From positions 87,142 to 151,141 of the forward strand of contig JALCSB010000004.1 of assembly GCA_022653075.1 (NCBI GenBank): a stretch of 64,000 nucleotides of DNA, given 5' to 3'. The stretch comes from Intestinimonas sp. (GTDB lineage: Bacteria > Bacillota > Clostridia > Oscillospirales > Oscillospiraceae). The notes under the pieces were generated by a model. It had not been told where the DNA came from and did no database searches. It worked only from the letters and a program-made list of their open reading frames with translations. How positions within the stretch are numbered: the first letter of the stretch is position 1; each line of letters opens with the position of its first letter. Below are positions 50,021 to 58,536 of this stretch, one piece after another. A program made the translations under genes and the position numbers.

Positions 50021-50956
50021 CTACGCCCCGGCCACGAGTTCATAAAGCTTTTCCCGCAGTTTATGCAGTTCTTCCTTCTGCGTATTATCCATCACATGTA
50101 ACCGGTCAAGCACCATCTGCACCTGCTGCCGAATCTGTCCCATCTTCTCCTGAGAATCATGGATATGATTTAATACAGCCCAATCCGCAAACAGCCCGTC
50201 AAAAAAGAAATCGGCAAAGCGCAGAAACCCCTCCACCTGCACCTGAATATCCGAATGGATGTCCACATCCCCAAGCTCCGTATGGAACCTGCGCAGGAGC
50301 ATCTGTAGCTCTTCAATCTGTACCTGTGCATCGTCCAGATGCGAGTGCTTGGCAAGGCCGGAAATCAGGCCGCCGCCAAATAGATCCCAGGTGCCCCAGC
50401 CCTCCGCGCTGTCCAATTCGCTTTCAATGGATTGGATCTGATTCATTGCCGCATTCCCCGCTGATAATGCTTCACTAATTTCTTTTCGCTGGCTTTCCAA
50501 ATATCCCATACGTTCTTCCATCCGGCATATCTCCGGCCCGTTTACCGGATCCTCGCTCTTTAATGCCTCAGCTTTCCGCCTCAAAACTTCTGCATACCTC
50601 ACCTCGCAGCCCTCCAAGGTTTTCAGCTCGGCTTCCAGCGCAGAAACGCCATCCTCAACAGCCCTCAGTTGCTGAACCGCATTCTCGTGCTTTACCGCAG
50701 CGGCGTACGCCTCCCGCGTTTCCTTGTCCAGCATTTCTTCCCGCTTTCCTATGACTTCATAGAAAAAAGCGGCGAGACTATGCCCCTTCATGCGGTCAAC
50801 GTCTGCCTGCTCATCCTTACGTAACGCGGCAAGCACTCGTTCTTCTTCTTCCAGAGAACGCCGCTGCCCATAAAGGTTTTTCAGCATTGTAGTTACTTTA
50901 TTTTTACGGGTAATCTGGTCCTGAAGCGTTTGCAGCTGCTCCTTATACTTTGTCAT
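50021..50956 (-). CDS. Coiled-coil protein of unknown function
   Basis: A 311-residue protein, strongly charged and helical from end to end, with heptad-like stretches at about 1-50, 80-185 and 270-305. A short glycine-rich break, GWGTWDLFGGGLISG, lies near residue 190. I do not recognise a family name; similar stress-type coiled-coil proteins occur in Firmicutes. No signal peptide or membrane segment. It is in the sigK element, 93 bp upstream of the amidohydrolase gene. Confidence 0.7.
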   Translation of the reverse strand: MTKYKEQLQTLQDQITRKNKVTTMLKNLYGQRRSLEEEERVLAALRKDEQADVDRMKGHSLAAFFYEVIGKREEMLDKETREAYAAAVKHENAVQQLRAVEDGVSALEAELKTLEGCEVRYAEVLRRKAEALKSEDPVNGPEICRMEERMGYLESQRKEISEALSAGNAAMNQIQSIESELDSAEGWGTWDLFGGGLISGLAKHSHLDDAQVQIEELQMLLRRFHTELGDVDIHSDIQVQVEGFLRFADFFFDGLFADWAVLNHIHDSQEKMGQIRQQVQMVLDRLHVMDNTQKEELHKLREKLYELVAGA

Positions 50957-51038
50957 ATGTTTCCCTCACTTCCACCTTGTAACGTCTTTTTCTCTTCCGG
51001 GCCGTATGATAGTTAAGCCCTGCTGTCCAGCATATTTT

Positions 51039-51980
51039 TTATCCGCTATCCATGCGAAGCTGAACATCCCGGCAGGAGTGCATATTTCGCTCTGTTATTC
51101 TATCTCCCGGGCCTAATTCTCCAATCAGCAGAGGTGACTCCGGGTCATGCTTGCCAGCGTTGGCGCAGGCCGTTTTTGCATTGTACTGAGCATAGCAGTA
51201 TCGGCAGCCGCTTTTGCAGGTATTATACGTCCCAATATCGAGGCTTTCCGCACAGCCGCATTTCAATCTTTGATTTCTGTCTTTTTCTGCATGGAGAGGA
51301 CAAGCCAATAATCGTCCCAGCAGCCTATCGTCAATGCACCGCGCATGATGGATCCCATACTTTCCTAATTCAATTTTCTCCGCGCACGTATCGATCATCA
51401 GCCCGTAGCTGTGCGCAATCTCCGCCAGTGACTTTGCCAACCGCTCTCGTTTCCATGTAGTAAATACCTGTAGGTTGAGTTTAGATAAATTGAGGGCTGT
51501 ATTCCGGTAATAATCAAGAAAACTGATCGTGCATTTACGCGTATATTTGCAGAGTCTCTTCGCGATTTCTTCGAAGTAACGAATATGATACTCCATCGTA
51601 TACTTCTCATTTAAAAAAATCGGATCATACCGCCAAATCATACGTTCCGGTCCAATTTGATCGGATAGGCGTTGAAACGCGGGGATGATTACATCATTTT
51701 TCCGCGGAATATCAGGCTCAACATCCCCGCCATATGCATTGAGCGTAAACTGAAAATAATACATGTATTCCTGGAGCATCTGGAGCCGCCCCAACATAGG
51801 AATCGGATTCTTTGTCCAAAATACAATCCCATCCACAACTTCGGGATTTAAATGGACCTTGCTGACCTGGTGAACGTTCACTGGGTTACGCACCAGCACA
51901 TAACCCTCCCGAACTCGATTAAAAAACCACGCAGAATAGTAAGCTGGAATATCCGTCCGGCGACTGGCACTGATAATCAT
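51039..51980 (-). CDS. DUF1848 family protein with CX3CX2C motif
   Basis: A 313-residue protein opening MIISASRRTDIPAYYSAWFF, which with GYVLVRNPVN and VDGIVFWTKNP marks the DUF1848 family. The C-terminal part has CGCAESLDIG followed by CKSGCRYCYA, a CX3CX2C pattern like the 4Fe-4S ligand set of radical SAM enzymes, though near the C-terminus. A redox or radical role is possible; the function is not established. It lies in the sigK element. Confidence 0.85.
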   Translation of the reverse strand: MIISASRRTDIPAYYSAWFFNRVREGYVLVRNPVNVHQVSKVHLNPEVVDGIVFWTKNPIPMLGRLQMLQEYMYYFQFTLNAYGGDVEPDIPRKNDVIIPAFQRLSDQIGPERMIWRYDPIFLNEKYTMEYHIRYFEEIAKRLCKYTRKCTISFLDYYRNTALNLSKLNLQVFTTWKRERLAKSLAEIAHSYGLMIDTCAEKIELGKYGIHHARCIDDRLLGRLLACPLHAEKDRNQRLKCGCAESLDIGTYNTCKSGCRYCYAQYNAKTACANAGKHDPESPLLIGELGPGDRITERNMHSCRDVQLRMDSG

Positions 51981-52138
51981 TTTTTCGTCCTCTGTCGGCT
52001 GCTTTTCAAGCTTTTTAATTTGGAGCGCAAAACTATCTGTTCATTATATCAAGTAAACCCCTTATTCGCAATATATCAGGAGTGTGCAATCTTACGGGCG
52101 TCTTTTCCTATTCCAGCTTCCGGCTGTGGCACCGAATT

Positions 52139-52168
52139 GTGATAATACCCGAAATTCTGCTCATACTA
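52139..52168 (+). promoter_or_regulatory. Candidate sigma-G promoter of the germination permease gene
   Basis: CATACTA (52162-52168) is the consensus sigma-G -10. GTGATA ends at 52144, 17 bp before it, and resembles the -35 TGAATA. The site is 74 bp upstream of the permease start. Sigma-G acts in the forespore, where germinant receptors are made. Confidence 0.6.
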
Positions 52169-52241
52169 AATAATACCTGACAGACAAATTATACCGGCGT
52201 GTTAGTACGGTGCACGTTTTTCCTGTAAAGGGGCTAAAAAA

Positions 52242-53345
52242 ATGAATCTGGGAAAAAAACAGATCTCCACAAAGCAGTTGATCTTTTCTATTGTATGCTT
52301 CATTCAGGCATCATCACTGATAGCAAACTTTTCAACAAGTGTGACGGCGCATGAAACGTGGATTGCCGTTATCGCGGGTTATCTGATCAGCCTGCCGGTA
52401 TTACTGATATATACCATACTTAGCAAAACATTTCCTGGAAAAGATATTGTCGAAATCAACATTGAGCTGTTTGGAAATATTCCCGGGAGATTACTATCCT
52501 TATTATATATCTATTTCTTTTTCTCTCTCGCTTTTCTAAACACACAAATTGTCGGAAATTTTATGAGCGGCTTTCTGCTGTCCAAAACTCCAATTATCAT
52601 TATCTATGCTATGTTCATCTCTATTTGCGTATACGCAGTTCGCAGTGGTGTGGAAGTCATAGCCAGATTCAGTTTCGTTTTTGCCTGCGTCATATTTCTT
52701 ATTCTTTTTCTTACAAGCCTGCTTTTGATTAAAGATATGAAACTGAGTAATTTCTTTCCGGTATTTTCTTTGCCGATAAAAAAATATGTTCAAAGTGCGC
52801 ATACGATGGCGACACTCCCCTTTTGTGAAATACTTTCATTTTTTATGCTTTTTCCCTATGCAGACCAGCCAGGCAAAACCAGCAGAGTACTTCTGGTTGG
52901 AATGACCATAGGCGCCATTACAATACTTGTAACCGTATTGCGAGATACTTTGGTGCTTGGTCCATCCATCTCATTTTTCACTTTTCCAAACTACCAGACA
53001 ATCCGTCAAATTCAAGTTGGAAGCACGTCGTCAAGAATGGAAGTCCTCTACGCGATTGCCTTATTAATGCTAATGTTCTTCAAAGTTTCCATCCTCTTAT
53101 TTGCCACAGTTAAAGGTATTACTGAGGTATTAAATCTGCATGCCTACAAGAATCTGGCGCCGACGATCGGGGTTCTCATCATTATTTCAGCCTTGACGGC
53201 ATTTGGATCAATAGCTGACCATGCATTCTGGGGTGCAAATATCGCCGCGGTATATTCCACATTTTTCGTCGTAATACTGCCTGGAATCTCTCTGCTGACA
53301 CTGGCCATTAAGAAAAAAACATCTTCTCTGAATAGAATAAATTAA
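52242..53345 (+). CDS. Spore germination permease, GerAB family
   Basis: A 367-residue integral membrane protein with about ten hydrophobic helices. It opens ISTKQLIFSIVCFIQASSLI, and has FFMLFPYADQPGKTSR and GPSISFFTFPNYQTIRQIQVG, typical of GerAB/endospore germination permeases (APC superfamily). B subunits bind the germinant or form the conduit of the receptor in the spore inner membrane. GerAA- and GerAC-type partners are not next to it. It lies in the sigK element and is clearly richer in A/T than the flanking genes. Confidence 0.93.
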   Translation: MNLGKKQISTKQLIFSIVCFIQASSLIANFSTSVTAHETWIAVIAGYLISLPVLLIYTILSKTFPGKDIVEINIELFGNIPGRLLSLLYIYFFFSLAFLNTQIVGNFMSGFLLSKTPIIIIYAMFISICVYAVRSGVEVIARFSFVFACVIFLILFLTSLLLIKDMKLSNFFPVFSLPIKKYVQSAHTMATLPFCEILSFFMLFPYADQPGKTSRVLLVGMTIGAITILVTVLRDTLVLGPSISFFTFPNYQTIRQIQVGSTSSRMEVLYAIALLMLMFFKVSILLFATVKGITEVLNLHAYKNLAPTIGVLIIISALTAFGSIADHAFWGANIAAVYSTFFVVILPGISLLTLAIKKKTSSLNRIN

Positions 53346-53361
53346 GTTAAGCTGGATTTAT

Positions 53362-53586
53362 ATGATTATATTTTTTATCGTTATATCATTTATGGTGATA
53401 GCAGGTACTGACATGCCTGAACTCATTAAACGCAGAAATAGGCTTGACCTTGTTATATACCTAATTTTTTTTGTATTTGCACTGGTGCTCTCGTTATTAT
53501 TGGCGTTAGATTTGCCCATTCCGAACCCCATTATGCCAATTGAGTATATCATTAAGGATATCCTGCATCTCAACTACACAAACTAG
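53362..53586 (+). CDS. Small two-helix membrane protein, possible germinant-receptor D subunit
   Basis: A 74-residue protein with two hydrophobic helices (IIFFIVISFMVIAG and LVIYLIFFVFALVLSLLLALD) separated by a charged loop MPELIKRRNRLD. Small two-helix D proteins accompany some Ger receptors. It follows the GerAB gene by 16 nt in the same direction. The D-subunit role is inferred from size, topology and position. The ribosome-binding site is weak. Confidence 0.6.
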   Translation: MIIFFIVISFMVIAGTDMPELIKRRNRLDLVIYLIFFVFALVLSLLLALDLPIPNPIMPIEYIIKDILHLNYTN

Positions 53587-53621
53587 TTTAATGAAATAAA
53601 CATGCTTGCCATCCCCAAGCA

Positions 53622-53658
53622 AAACAGGTCAAGGTGCGCTGCATCTTGACCTGTTTTT
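53622..53658 (+). terminator. Terminator after the germination genes
   Basis: A perfect 12-bp stem AAACAGGTCAAG/CTTGACCTGTTT with following U-tract, 36 bp after the small membrane protein gene. Confidence 0.88.
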
Positions 53659-53794
53659 ATGCTCTTTGGCCACCGTGCAATGCGTGGCGCGGGAACCGTT
53701 CTGCAATAATTCAAGCTGGGGCATTCATAAAATTGTTATTAGGAATGTCAATGCCTCAACAGACATATTTTTATTGAGCGGAAGGAGGCGCCAT

Positions 53795-53974
53795 GTGAAG
53801 ATCATTGTACATTCTCCGGCGACTCCCCAGGCGGTTGATGCACTATCCCGCCGCGTCGCCACGCTGCACGCGGAGGCGGTACTGCGGCAAATACAGCATC
53901 AAGCACTGCCTCCGTCGGAAAAGATTCGATTACTTCGGGCCATTACAAAATGGAGGTATCCCAATGCTGACTGA
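53795..53974 (+). CDS. 59-residue protein beside the att core, candidate excision factor
   Basis: The GTG at 53795 has GGAGG upstream, giving MKIIVHSPATPQAVDALSRRVATL-type start (shown here up to VATL in parts: KIIVHSPATP, VDALSRRVATL) and EKIRLLRAITKWRYP at the end. It ends 20 bp before the att core and reads toward it, opposite to sigK. In C. difficile the directionality factor of the skin recombinase is a small protein of the same element (CD1234). Size and place fit such a factor, but I cannot compare sequences here. Confidence 0.6.
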   Translation: MKIIVHSPATPQAVDALSRRVATLHAEAVLRQIQHQALPPSEKIRLLRAITKWRYPNAD

Positions 53975-53988
53975 GCGCCGCTATGATA

Positions 53989-53999
53989 GGATAGCATTT
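53989..53999 (-). repeat. Attachment site of the sigK element, distal end
   Basis: On the minus strand the core AAATG (53995-53999) is followed by GCTATCC (its plus-strand form GGATAGC at 53989-53995). Joined to the other end it gives the palindrome GGATAGC-AAAT-GCTATCC. Confidence 0.85.
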
Positions 54000-54328
54000 T
54001 CTATACAGCGTGAAGCATAGGTTGCCAGCCGGACATTTTTATCTGGTTTAAACGTAGAAATCCCTTTAATGAGGCCTATCGTCCCTATGGAAATCAGGTC
54101 ATCCTGACTGCCCGCCTGGGTGTAGTATTTTTTAATGATATGCGCTACCAGACGGAGATTGTGTTCAATCAATTTGTTTCTGGCTTCCATGTCGCCGTCA
54201 GCACAAAGCTCCAGGTACTTTTTCTCCTCCGCAGGCGGAAGCGGATGAGGAAAAGAACCATAGCCGTCCGAAAGGCGAAGGGCAAAGAAAATTCCATTCA
54301 ACATCAGTAAAATAAGCGCGGACAGCAT
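53995..54328 (-). CDS. sigK: Pro-sigma-K, N-terminal 111 codons (gene split by skin-type element)
   Basis: The ATG has GGAGGGGA upstream. A hydrophobic pro-sequence ([19 protein letters not shown]) precedes the mature start [15 protein letters not shown]. Region 2 follows: [35 protein letters not shown] and [13 protein letters not shown]. After N the frame runs into AILS and a stop. The pro-sequence implies control by SpoIVFB-type proteolysis in addition to excision; C. difficile sigma-K has no pro-sequence. Hairpin-forming sequence lies in the 185 bp upstream, but no convincing sigma-E promoter was identified. Confidence 0.95.
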
Positions 54329-54513
54329 TCTATCCCCTCCCAGTCTCGTTTTCTATTCTTATTCAGCCGGTGCCAGTCCCATGAATGCCCGGGATATGAC
54401 AAAACCCGGACATGTTTTTATCCCTAAAGCTCCCGGTTCACGTCCGCGAGCCAAATTACTGTGTTGAGCACCACCTGAAATCCTTTTCTCCCCATCACTT
54501 ATATGTTATAAGA

Positions 54514-54548
54514 AGGACCCTGTCACGCGGGGAGCGTGGCAGGGTCCT
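54514..54548 (-). terminator. Terminator of the butyryl-CoA operon
   Basis: A 15-bp stem (AGGACCCTGYCACGC type, one G-U pair) with a 5-nt loop, followed on the minus strand by TCTTAT. It lies 75 bp after hbd and insulates sigK. Confidence 0.8.
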
Positions 54549-54622
54549 TTCATGGACTCGGTTGTTCGGATACAGGGACGGTGACATCCTCGGTTAACCT
54601 TTAGTATGTACCGCTTTTCTGT

Positions 54623-55468
54623 TTAAGAATACTCATAAAATCCCACGCCGGATTTTCTGCCAAGCTTTCCACCGCGCACCATTTTTCGCAGAAGAGGGCA
54701 GGCACGATACTTTGGGTCGCCGGTTTCGGCAAGCAGCACATCCATAATGGCGAGACAAACGTCCAGGCCGATGAGATCCCCAAGCGCCAGAGGACCCATG
54801 GGGTGGTTGGCGCCCAGCTTCATGGCGGTGTCGATCCCCTCGGCCGACGCCACACCGGTCTCCAGCAGACCTGCGGCCTCATTTACCATAGGGATCAAAA
54901 TTTTGTTTACCACAAACCCGGGGGCCTCGGCCACCTCAACGGGCTGCTTGCCGATTTGCTTCGACAGGGTGGTAACAATACTTGTGGTGCCTTCTGAGGT
55001 GTTGACACCGCGGATAACTTCCACCAGCTTCATAACGGTAGCGGGATTGAAAAAGTGCATGCCGATAAACTTATCCTGACGCTTGGTGGCGGCGGAAATG
55101 GCGGTAATGGAGATGGAGGACGTATTCGAGGCAAAAATAGTATCAGGTTGGCAGATGTCATCCAGTTTGGAAAAAATGCTCTGTTTGATCTGCAAATTCT
55201 CAACGGCGGCTTCCACCACCAGATCCGCATCGGCGGCCTCGGATATCTCAGTGGTAAACCCGATTCGGCCGGTAACAGCAGCTTTTGCGGCTATGTCCAT
55301 CCTGCCCTTTTTTATCAATCTATCCAAGCTCTTGTTCAGTCTGGCCACAGATGCCCTGATGATCTCCGGAGAAATATCGTTGACTACCACATTAAAGTCG
55401 GCTTTTGCAAAGACCTGGGCAATATCCAGCCCCATGGTCCCGCCGCCGATAACAACTACTTTTCTCAT
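54623..55468 (-). CDS. hbd: 3-hydroxybutyryl-CoA dehydrogenase
   Basis: A 281-residue protein with the NAD-binding [17 protein letters not shown] at the N-terminus. The catalytic histidine is in [31 protein letters not shown] and [18 protein letters not shown] follow. It interconverts 3-hydroxybutyryl-CoA and acetoacetyl-CoA; clostridial Hbd is (S)-specific. It starts directly at the bcd stop and is the last gene of the operon. Confidence 0.95.
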   Translation of the reverse strand: MRKVVVIGGGTMGLDIAQVFAKADFNVVVNDISPEIIRASVARLNKSLDRLIKKGRMDIAAKAAVTGRIGFTTEISEAADADLVVEAAVENLQIKQSIFSKLDDICQPDTIFASNTSSISITAISAATKRQDKFIGMHFFNPATVMKLVEVIRGVNTSEGTTSIVTTLSKQIGKQPVEVAEAPGFVVNKILIPMVNEAAGLLETGVASAEGIDTAMKLGANHPMGPLALGDLIGLDVCLAIMDVLLAETGDPKYRACPLLRKMVRGGKLGRKSGVGFYEYS

Positions 55469-56611
55469 TTACTTCACACCCATCCAACCGGAGATGACCA
55501 TACGCTGGACCTCAGAGGTACCCTCGTAGATCTCAGTGATCTTGGCATCTCGCATAAAGCGTTCAAAGGGATAGTCGCGGGTATAGCCGTATCCGCCCAC
55601 AAGCTGCAAGCAGCGGCGGGTCACATCGGATGCCGTTTCAGCGGCAAACAGCTTGGCCTCGGCGGCCATATGGCTGTAGGGCTCGCCATCCTGCTTGGCC
55701 TGAGCGGCGCGGTAGATGAGCCAGCGGGCGGCATCCACTTTGGTCTGCATGTCGGCCAGCTCGAATTGAGTATTCTGGAACTGGGAGATGCGGCGGCCAA
55801 ATTGGATACGCTCGGAGGTGTACTTCACCGTTTCCTCAATGGCACCCTCGGCAATACCGAGGGCCTGAGCTGCAATACCGATCCGGCCACCGTCCAAGGT
55901 GGTCATGGCTATCTTGAAGCCCTTGTTCCGTTCGCCCAGAAGATTTTCCTTCGGCAGCTCCACGTCATCAAAGACCAACTCGGAGGTAGCGGAGCCGCGG
56001 ATACCCATCTTCTTTTCATGGGTTCCGACAATAAAGCCGGGCATGCCCTTCTCTACAATAAACGCTGAGATGCCGTGATTGCCCTTTTCCTTGTCGGTCA
56101 TGGCAAAAACCACAAAGATATCGGCCTCGGAAGCGTTGGTAATAAAAATCTTGGAGCCGTTCAGCAACCAGTAGTGGCCCTTGTCTTCGGCCACAGTTTT
56201 CTGCATGGCGGCATCGGTACCGGCACCGGGTTCGGTTAAAGCAAACGCGCCCAGCTTCGCGCCGGAGGCCAGGGGAACCAGATACCGCCGCTTCTGCTCT
56301 TTGGTACCATACTTCAGAATAGGCCAGCAGCACAGGGAACCGTGAGCGGAAAACATGACAGAGGTGGTGGCGCAGTACTTGGCAAACTCCTCGCAGGCGC
56401 CGACATAGGTTACATAAGAGAGTCCTGCTCCACCATACTCCTCAGGCATGTAGAGTCCCATCATACCCATACCCTGCAACTTTTTTAAGGTTTCGCTGGG
56501 GAACCGTTCCTTCTCATCAATCTCAGCAGCCAGAGGTTTGACTTCCTTTAAACAAAAATCGTTCAACATGTTCAGGATGTCGCGTTCTTCCTCCGTGAAA
56601 TGGAAATTCAT
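55469..56611 (-). CDS. bcd: Butyryl-CoA dehydrogenase-type acyl-CoA dehydrogenase
   Basis: The start is the ATG at 56611 (NFHFTEEERD after it) with AAGGGA upstream, giving 380 residues. FAD/substrate motifs are FALTEPGAGTDAA and the C-terminal QLVGGYGYTRDYPFERFMRDAKITEIYEGTSE, split here only by mention; the catalytic glutamate lies in IYEGTS. With EtfAB just upstream it would form the crotonyl-CoA-reducing, electron-bifurcating complex. It is co-transcribed with hbd and etfA. Confidence 0.94.
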   Translation of the reverse strand: MNFHFTEEERDILNMLNDFCLKEVKPLAAEIDEKERFPSETLKKLQGMGMMGLYMPEEYGGAGLSYVTYVGACEEFAKYCATTSVMFSAHGSLCCWPILKYGTKEQKRRYLVPLASGAKLGAFALTEPGAGTDAAMQKTVAEDKGHYWLLNGSKIFITNASEADIFVVFAMTDKEKGNHGISAFIVEKGMPGFIVGTHEKKMGIRGSATSELVFDDVELPKENLLGERNKGFKIAMTTLDGGRIGIAAQALGIAEGAIEETVKYTSERIQFGRRISQFQNTQFELADMQTKVDAARWLIYRAAQAKQDGEPYSHMAAEAKLFAAETASDVTRRCLQLVGGYGYTRDYPFERFMRDAKITEIYEGTSEVQRMVISGWMGVK

Positions 56612-56666
56612 ATAAAATCCCTTCCCTTTCCAAAAACATTTATTCTGGCATGGGTAAAGGCTTACC

Positions 56667-57674
56667 TTATGCTTTTGCCTTTCTGACTTCCTCCGTGAGG
56701 ATGGGAAGAATCTCAAAAAGGTTGCCCACCACACCGTAATCGGCAATGTCAAAGATAGGCGCTTCCGGGTCTTTGTTGATGGCAACGATGCAGTCGGAAC
56801 CGCTCATTCCGGCCAAATGTTGAATCGCGCCGGAGATCCCACATGCAATATAGAGCTTGGGACCCACGGTTTTGCCGGTCTGGCCCACTTGGTGGGCATG
56901 GGATATCCAGCCGGAGTCCACAGCGGCACGGGAAGCACCCACGGTAGCACCCAGAGCTTCAGCCAGAGCCTTCACGGGAGCGAACCCCTCCGGTCCGCCC
57001 ACGCCACGGCCACCGGATACAATGATTTCAGCACCTTCCAGGTCCACGGATTCGCTGTCCACGTCCTTGATCAGCTCCAGAACCCGAGTGCGGATGTCTG
57101 CGGCATCCACATGGATATCTTCCCTGATAATTTCGGCGGTACGGCTCTCGTTGGCATCGGCCTTCTTGAACACGCCGGGACGCACCGTGCCAATCTGGGG
57201 CCGGTGATCAGGGCAAAGGATGGTGGCCATCAGGTTGCCTCCGAAGGCGGGACGGGTCCAGGCCACGTTCCCGGTTTCAGCGTCCACATCCAGCGCGGTA
57301 CAGTCGGCGGTGAGGCCGGTCTTCAGGCGGCAGGATACCCGGGGGCCCAGGTCTCGGCCATTGTTGGTGGCGCCAATCAGCAAACTGGTTGGGCCGTATT
57401 TCTTAATCAGGGCGGTAAGCGCGATACTGTAAGCGTCGGTAGAGTAATGCTGATATTCCGGGCCCTCCACCACAATGATCTTGTCGGCGCCATGGAACAC
57501 CGCAGCCATCACGGCCTCATCCACTTTATTCCCGATAACGACGGCCACAAGGCTGCCGCCTTGCTTCTCCGCTATCATACGGCCCGGTGTCATCAGTTCC
57601 TGCCCCACGCTCTTAGCGGTACCGTCCTCATTTGTCTCGATAAATACCCAGAGATCCTTAGTTTTGGCTTCCAT
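56667..57674 (-). CDS. etfA: Electron transfer flavoprotein alpha subunit
   Basis: I place the start at the ATG at 57674 (EAKTKDLWVFIE after it) with AGGGGG upstream, giving 335 residues. The C-terminal FAD domain has SGGRGVGGPEGF, GASRAAVDSGW, QVGQTGKTV, YIACGISGAIQH and INKDPEAPIFDIADYGVVG. Bifurcating EtfA carries FAD that passes electrons to Bcd. It is 55 bp upstream of bcd. Confidence 0.96.
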   Translation of the reverse strand: MEAKTKDLWVFIETNEDGTAKSVGQELMTPGRMIAEKQGGSLVAVVIGNKVDEAVMAAVFHGADKIIVVEGPEYQHYSTDAYSIALTALIKKYGPTSLLIGATNNGRDLGPRVSCRLKTGLTADCTALDVDAETGNVAWTRPAFGGNLMATILCPDHRPQIGTVRPGVFKKADANESRTAEIIREDIHVDAADIRTRVLELIKDVDSESVDLEGAEIIVSGGRGVGGPEGFAPVKALAEALGATVGASRAAVDSGWISHAHQVGQTGKTVGPKLYIACGISGAIQHLAGMSGSDCIVAINKDPEAPIFDIADYGVVGNLFEILPILTEEVRKAKA

Positions 57675-57691
57675 TGTCAATTCCCCCTCTC

Positions 57692-58495
57692 TCAGATGAT
57701 GCCGGCCTCGTTCAGAAGCCCAAACAGCCTCTTCGCGGATGCTTCGGAAGTCTCTTCTCTGATTTTTACGCCGCCGCTCTTCTTCTGGGGCACAAAGGTT
57801 TTCTTTACCTTGGTGGGAGAACCCTTCAGTCCAGCCCGAGTCCGGTCAATGGCAGTGAGATCGGCAGCCGTTAGCGTGGGAATTCCAGCCCTGTTGGCGG
57901 CAATCTTACGCTTAATGGTGGGGTAGCGGAGATCCCAGGCGGGTTTGGTAAAGGTGAGCAGACAGGGCATCCTGACAGCGATAACCTCAACGCCTTCCCC
58001 CACCTCCTTTTTAACCTTAACCGTGTCGCCGTTTACCTCGGCTTCCAGACTGTAGGTGACCTGGGGGAGGCCCAGATGTTCGGCAATCTCGGGGCCAACC
58101 TGGGCGGTGTCGCCATCGATAGCCTGCTTTCCACAGAAAATAATATCAAATTTCCCCTCAAGCTCCTCCACTTTCTTGATGGACTCGGAAATGGTGTAGC
58201 TGGTGGCCAGTGTGTCGGAGCCGCCAAAGACACGGTCCGAGACCAGATACGCCTTGTCGGCCGCGATGGCCAGGGATTCCTTCAGTACCGATTTCGCCTG
58301 TTCCGGCCCCATAGAGAGAACCACAATTTTAGCGGACGGGTCGACATCCTTAATTCGAGCTGCGGCCTCCAGCGCATACCCGTCAAAGGGGTTCAAGATA
58401 GAGGGGACCCCTGCACGGATCAGCGTATTGGTAACCGGGTCGATTTTAATTTCCGTCGTATCCGGCACCTGCTTCACACAGACAAGCATGTTCAT
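57692..58495 (-). CDS. etfB: Electron transfer flavoprotein beta subunit
   Basis: A 267-residue EtfB: MNMLVCVKQVPDTTEIKID, then NPFDGYALEAAARIKD and a middle GKQAIDGDTAQVGPEIAEHLG. The C-terminal arm has KKTFVPQKKSGGVKI. Clostridial, NADH-binding type by overall length and motif. It begins 41 bp after maoC and has AGGTGA upstream. Confidence 0.96.
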   Translation of the reverse strand: MNMLVCVKQVPDTTEIKIDPVTNTLIRAGVPSILNPFDGYALEAAARIKDVDPSAKIVVLSMGPEQAKSVLKESLAIAADKAYLVSDRVFGGSDTLATSYTISESIKKVEELEGKFDIIFCGKQAIDGDTAQVGPEIAEHLGLPQVTYSLEAEVNGDTVKVKKEVGEGVEVIAVRMPCLLTFTKPAWDLRYPTIKRKIAANRAGIPTLTAADLTAIDRTRAGLKGSPTKVKKTFVPQKKSGGVKIREETSEASAKRLFGLLNEAGII

Positions 58496-58536
58496 TGCTA
58501 ATCACCTCTGAAAAATTGTTATTGTTCGGTACGGTT

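Larger units (their letters stand above)
47038..53994 (-). mobile_element. 6,957-bp skin-type element interrupting sigK
   Basis: The element lies between two AAATG cores inside sigK, at the position where the known skin elements of Bacillus subtilis and Clostridioides difficile sit. It carries a serine recombinase, an amidohydrolase, a coiled-coil protein, a DUF1848 protein, a spore-germination permease with a small membrane partner, and a 59-codon gene next to the core. It has no phage structural genes. Known skin elements are excised in the mother cell to make sigK active; the same is inferred here. Confidence 0.95.

Noticed and set aside
46676..54328. Reading the two sigma-factor parts as two separate sigma factor genes
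   Set aside because: One has only the pro-sequence and region 2, the other only the end of region 2.4 to region 4, and they join in frame at the att core.
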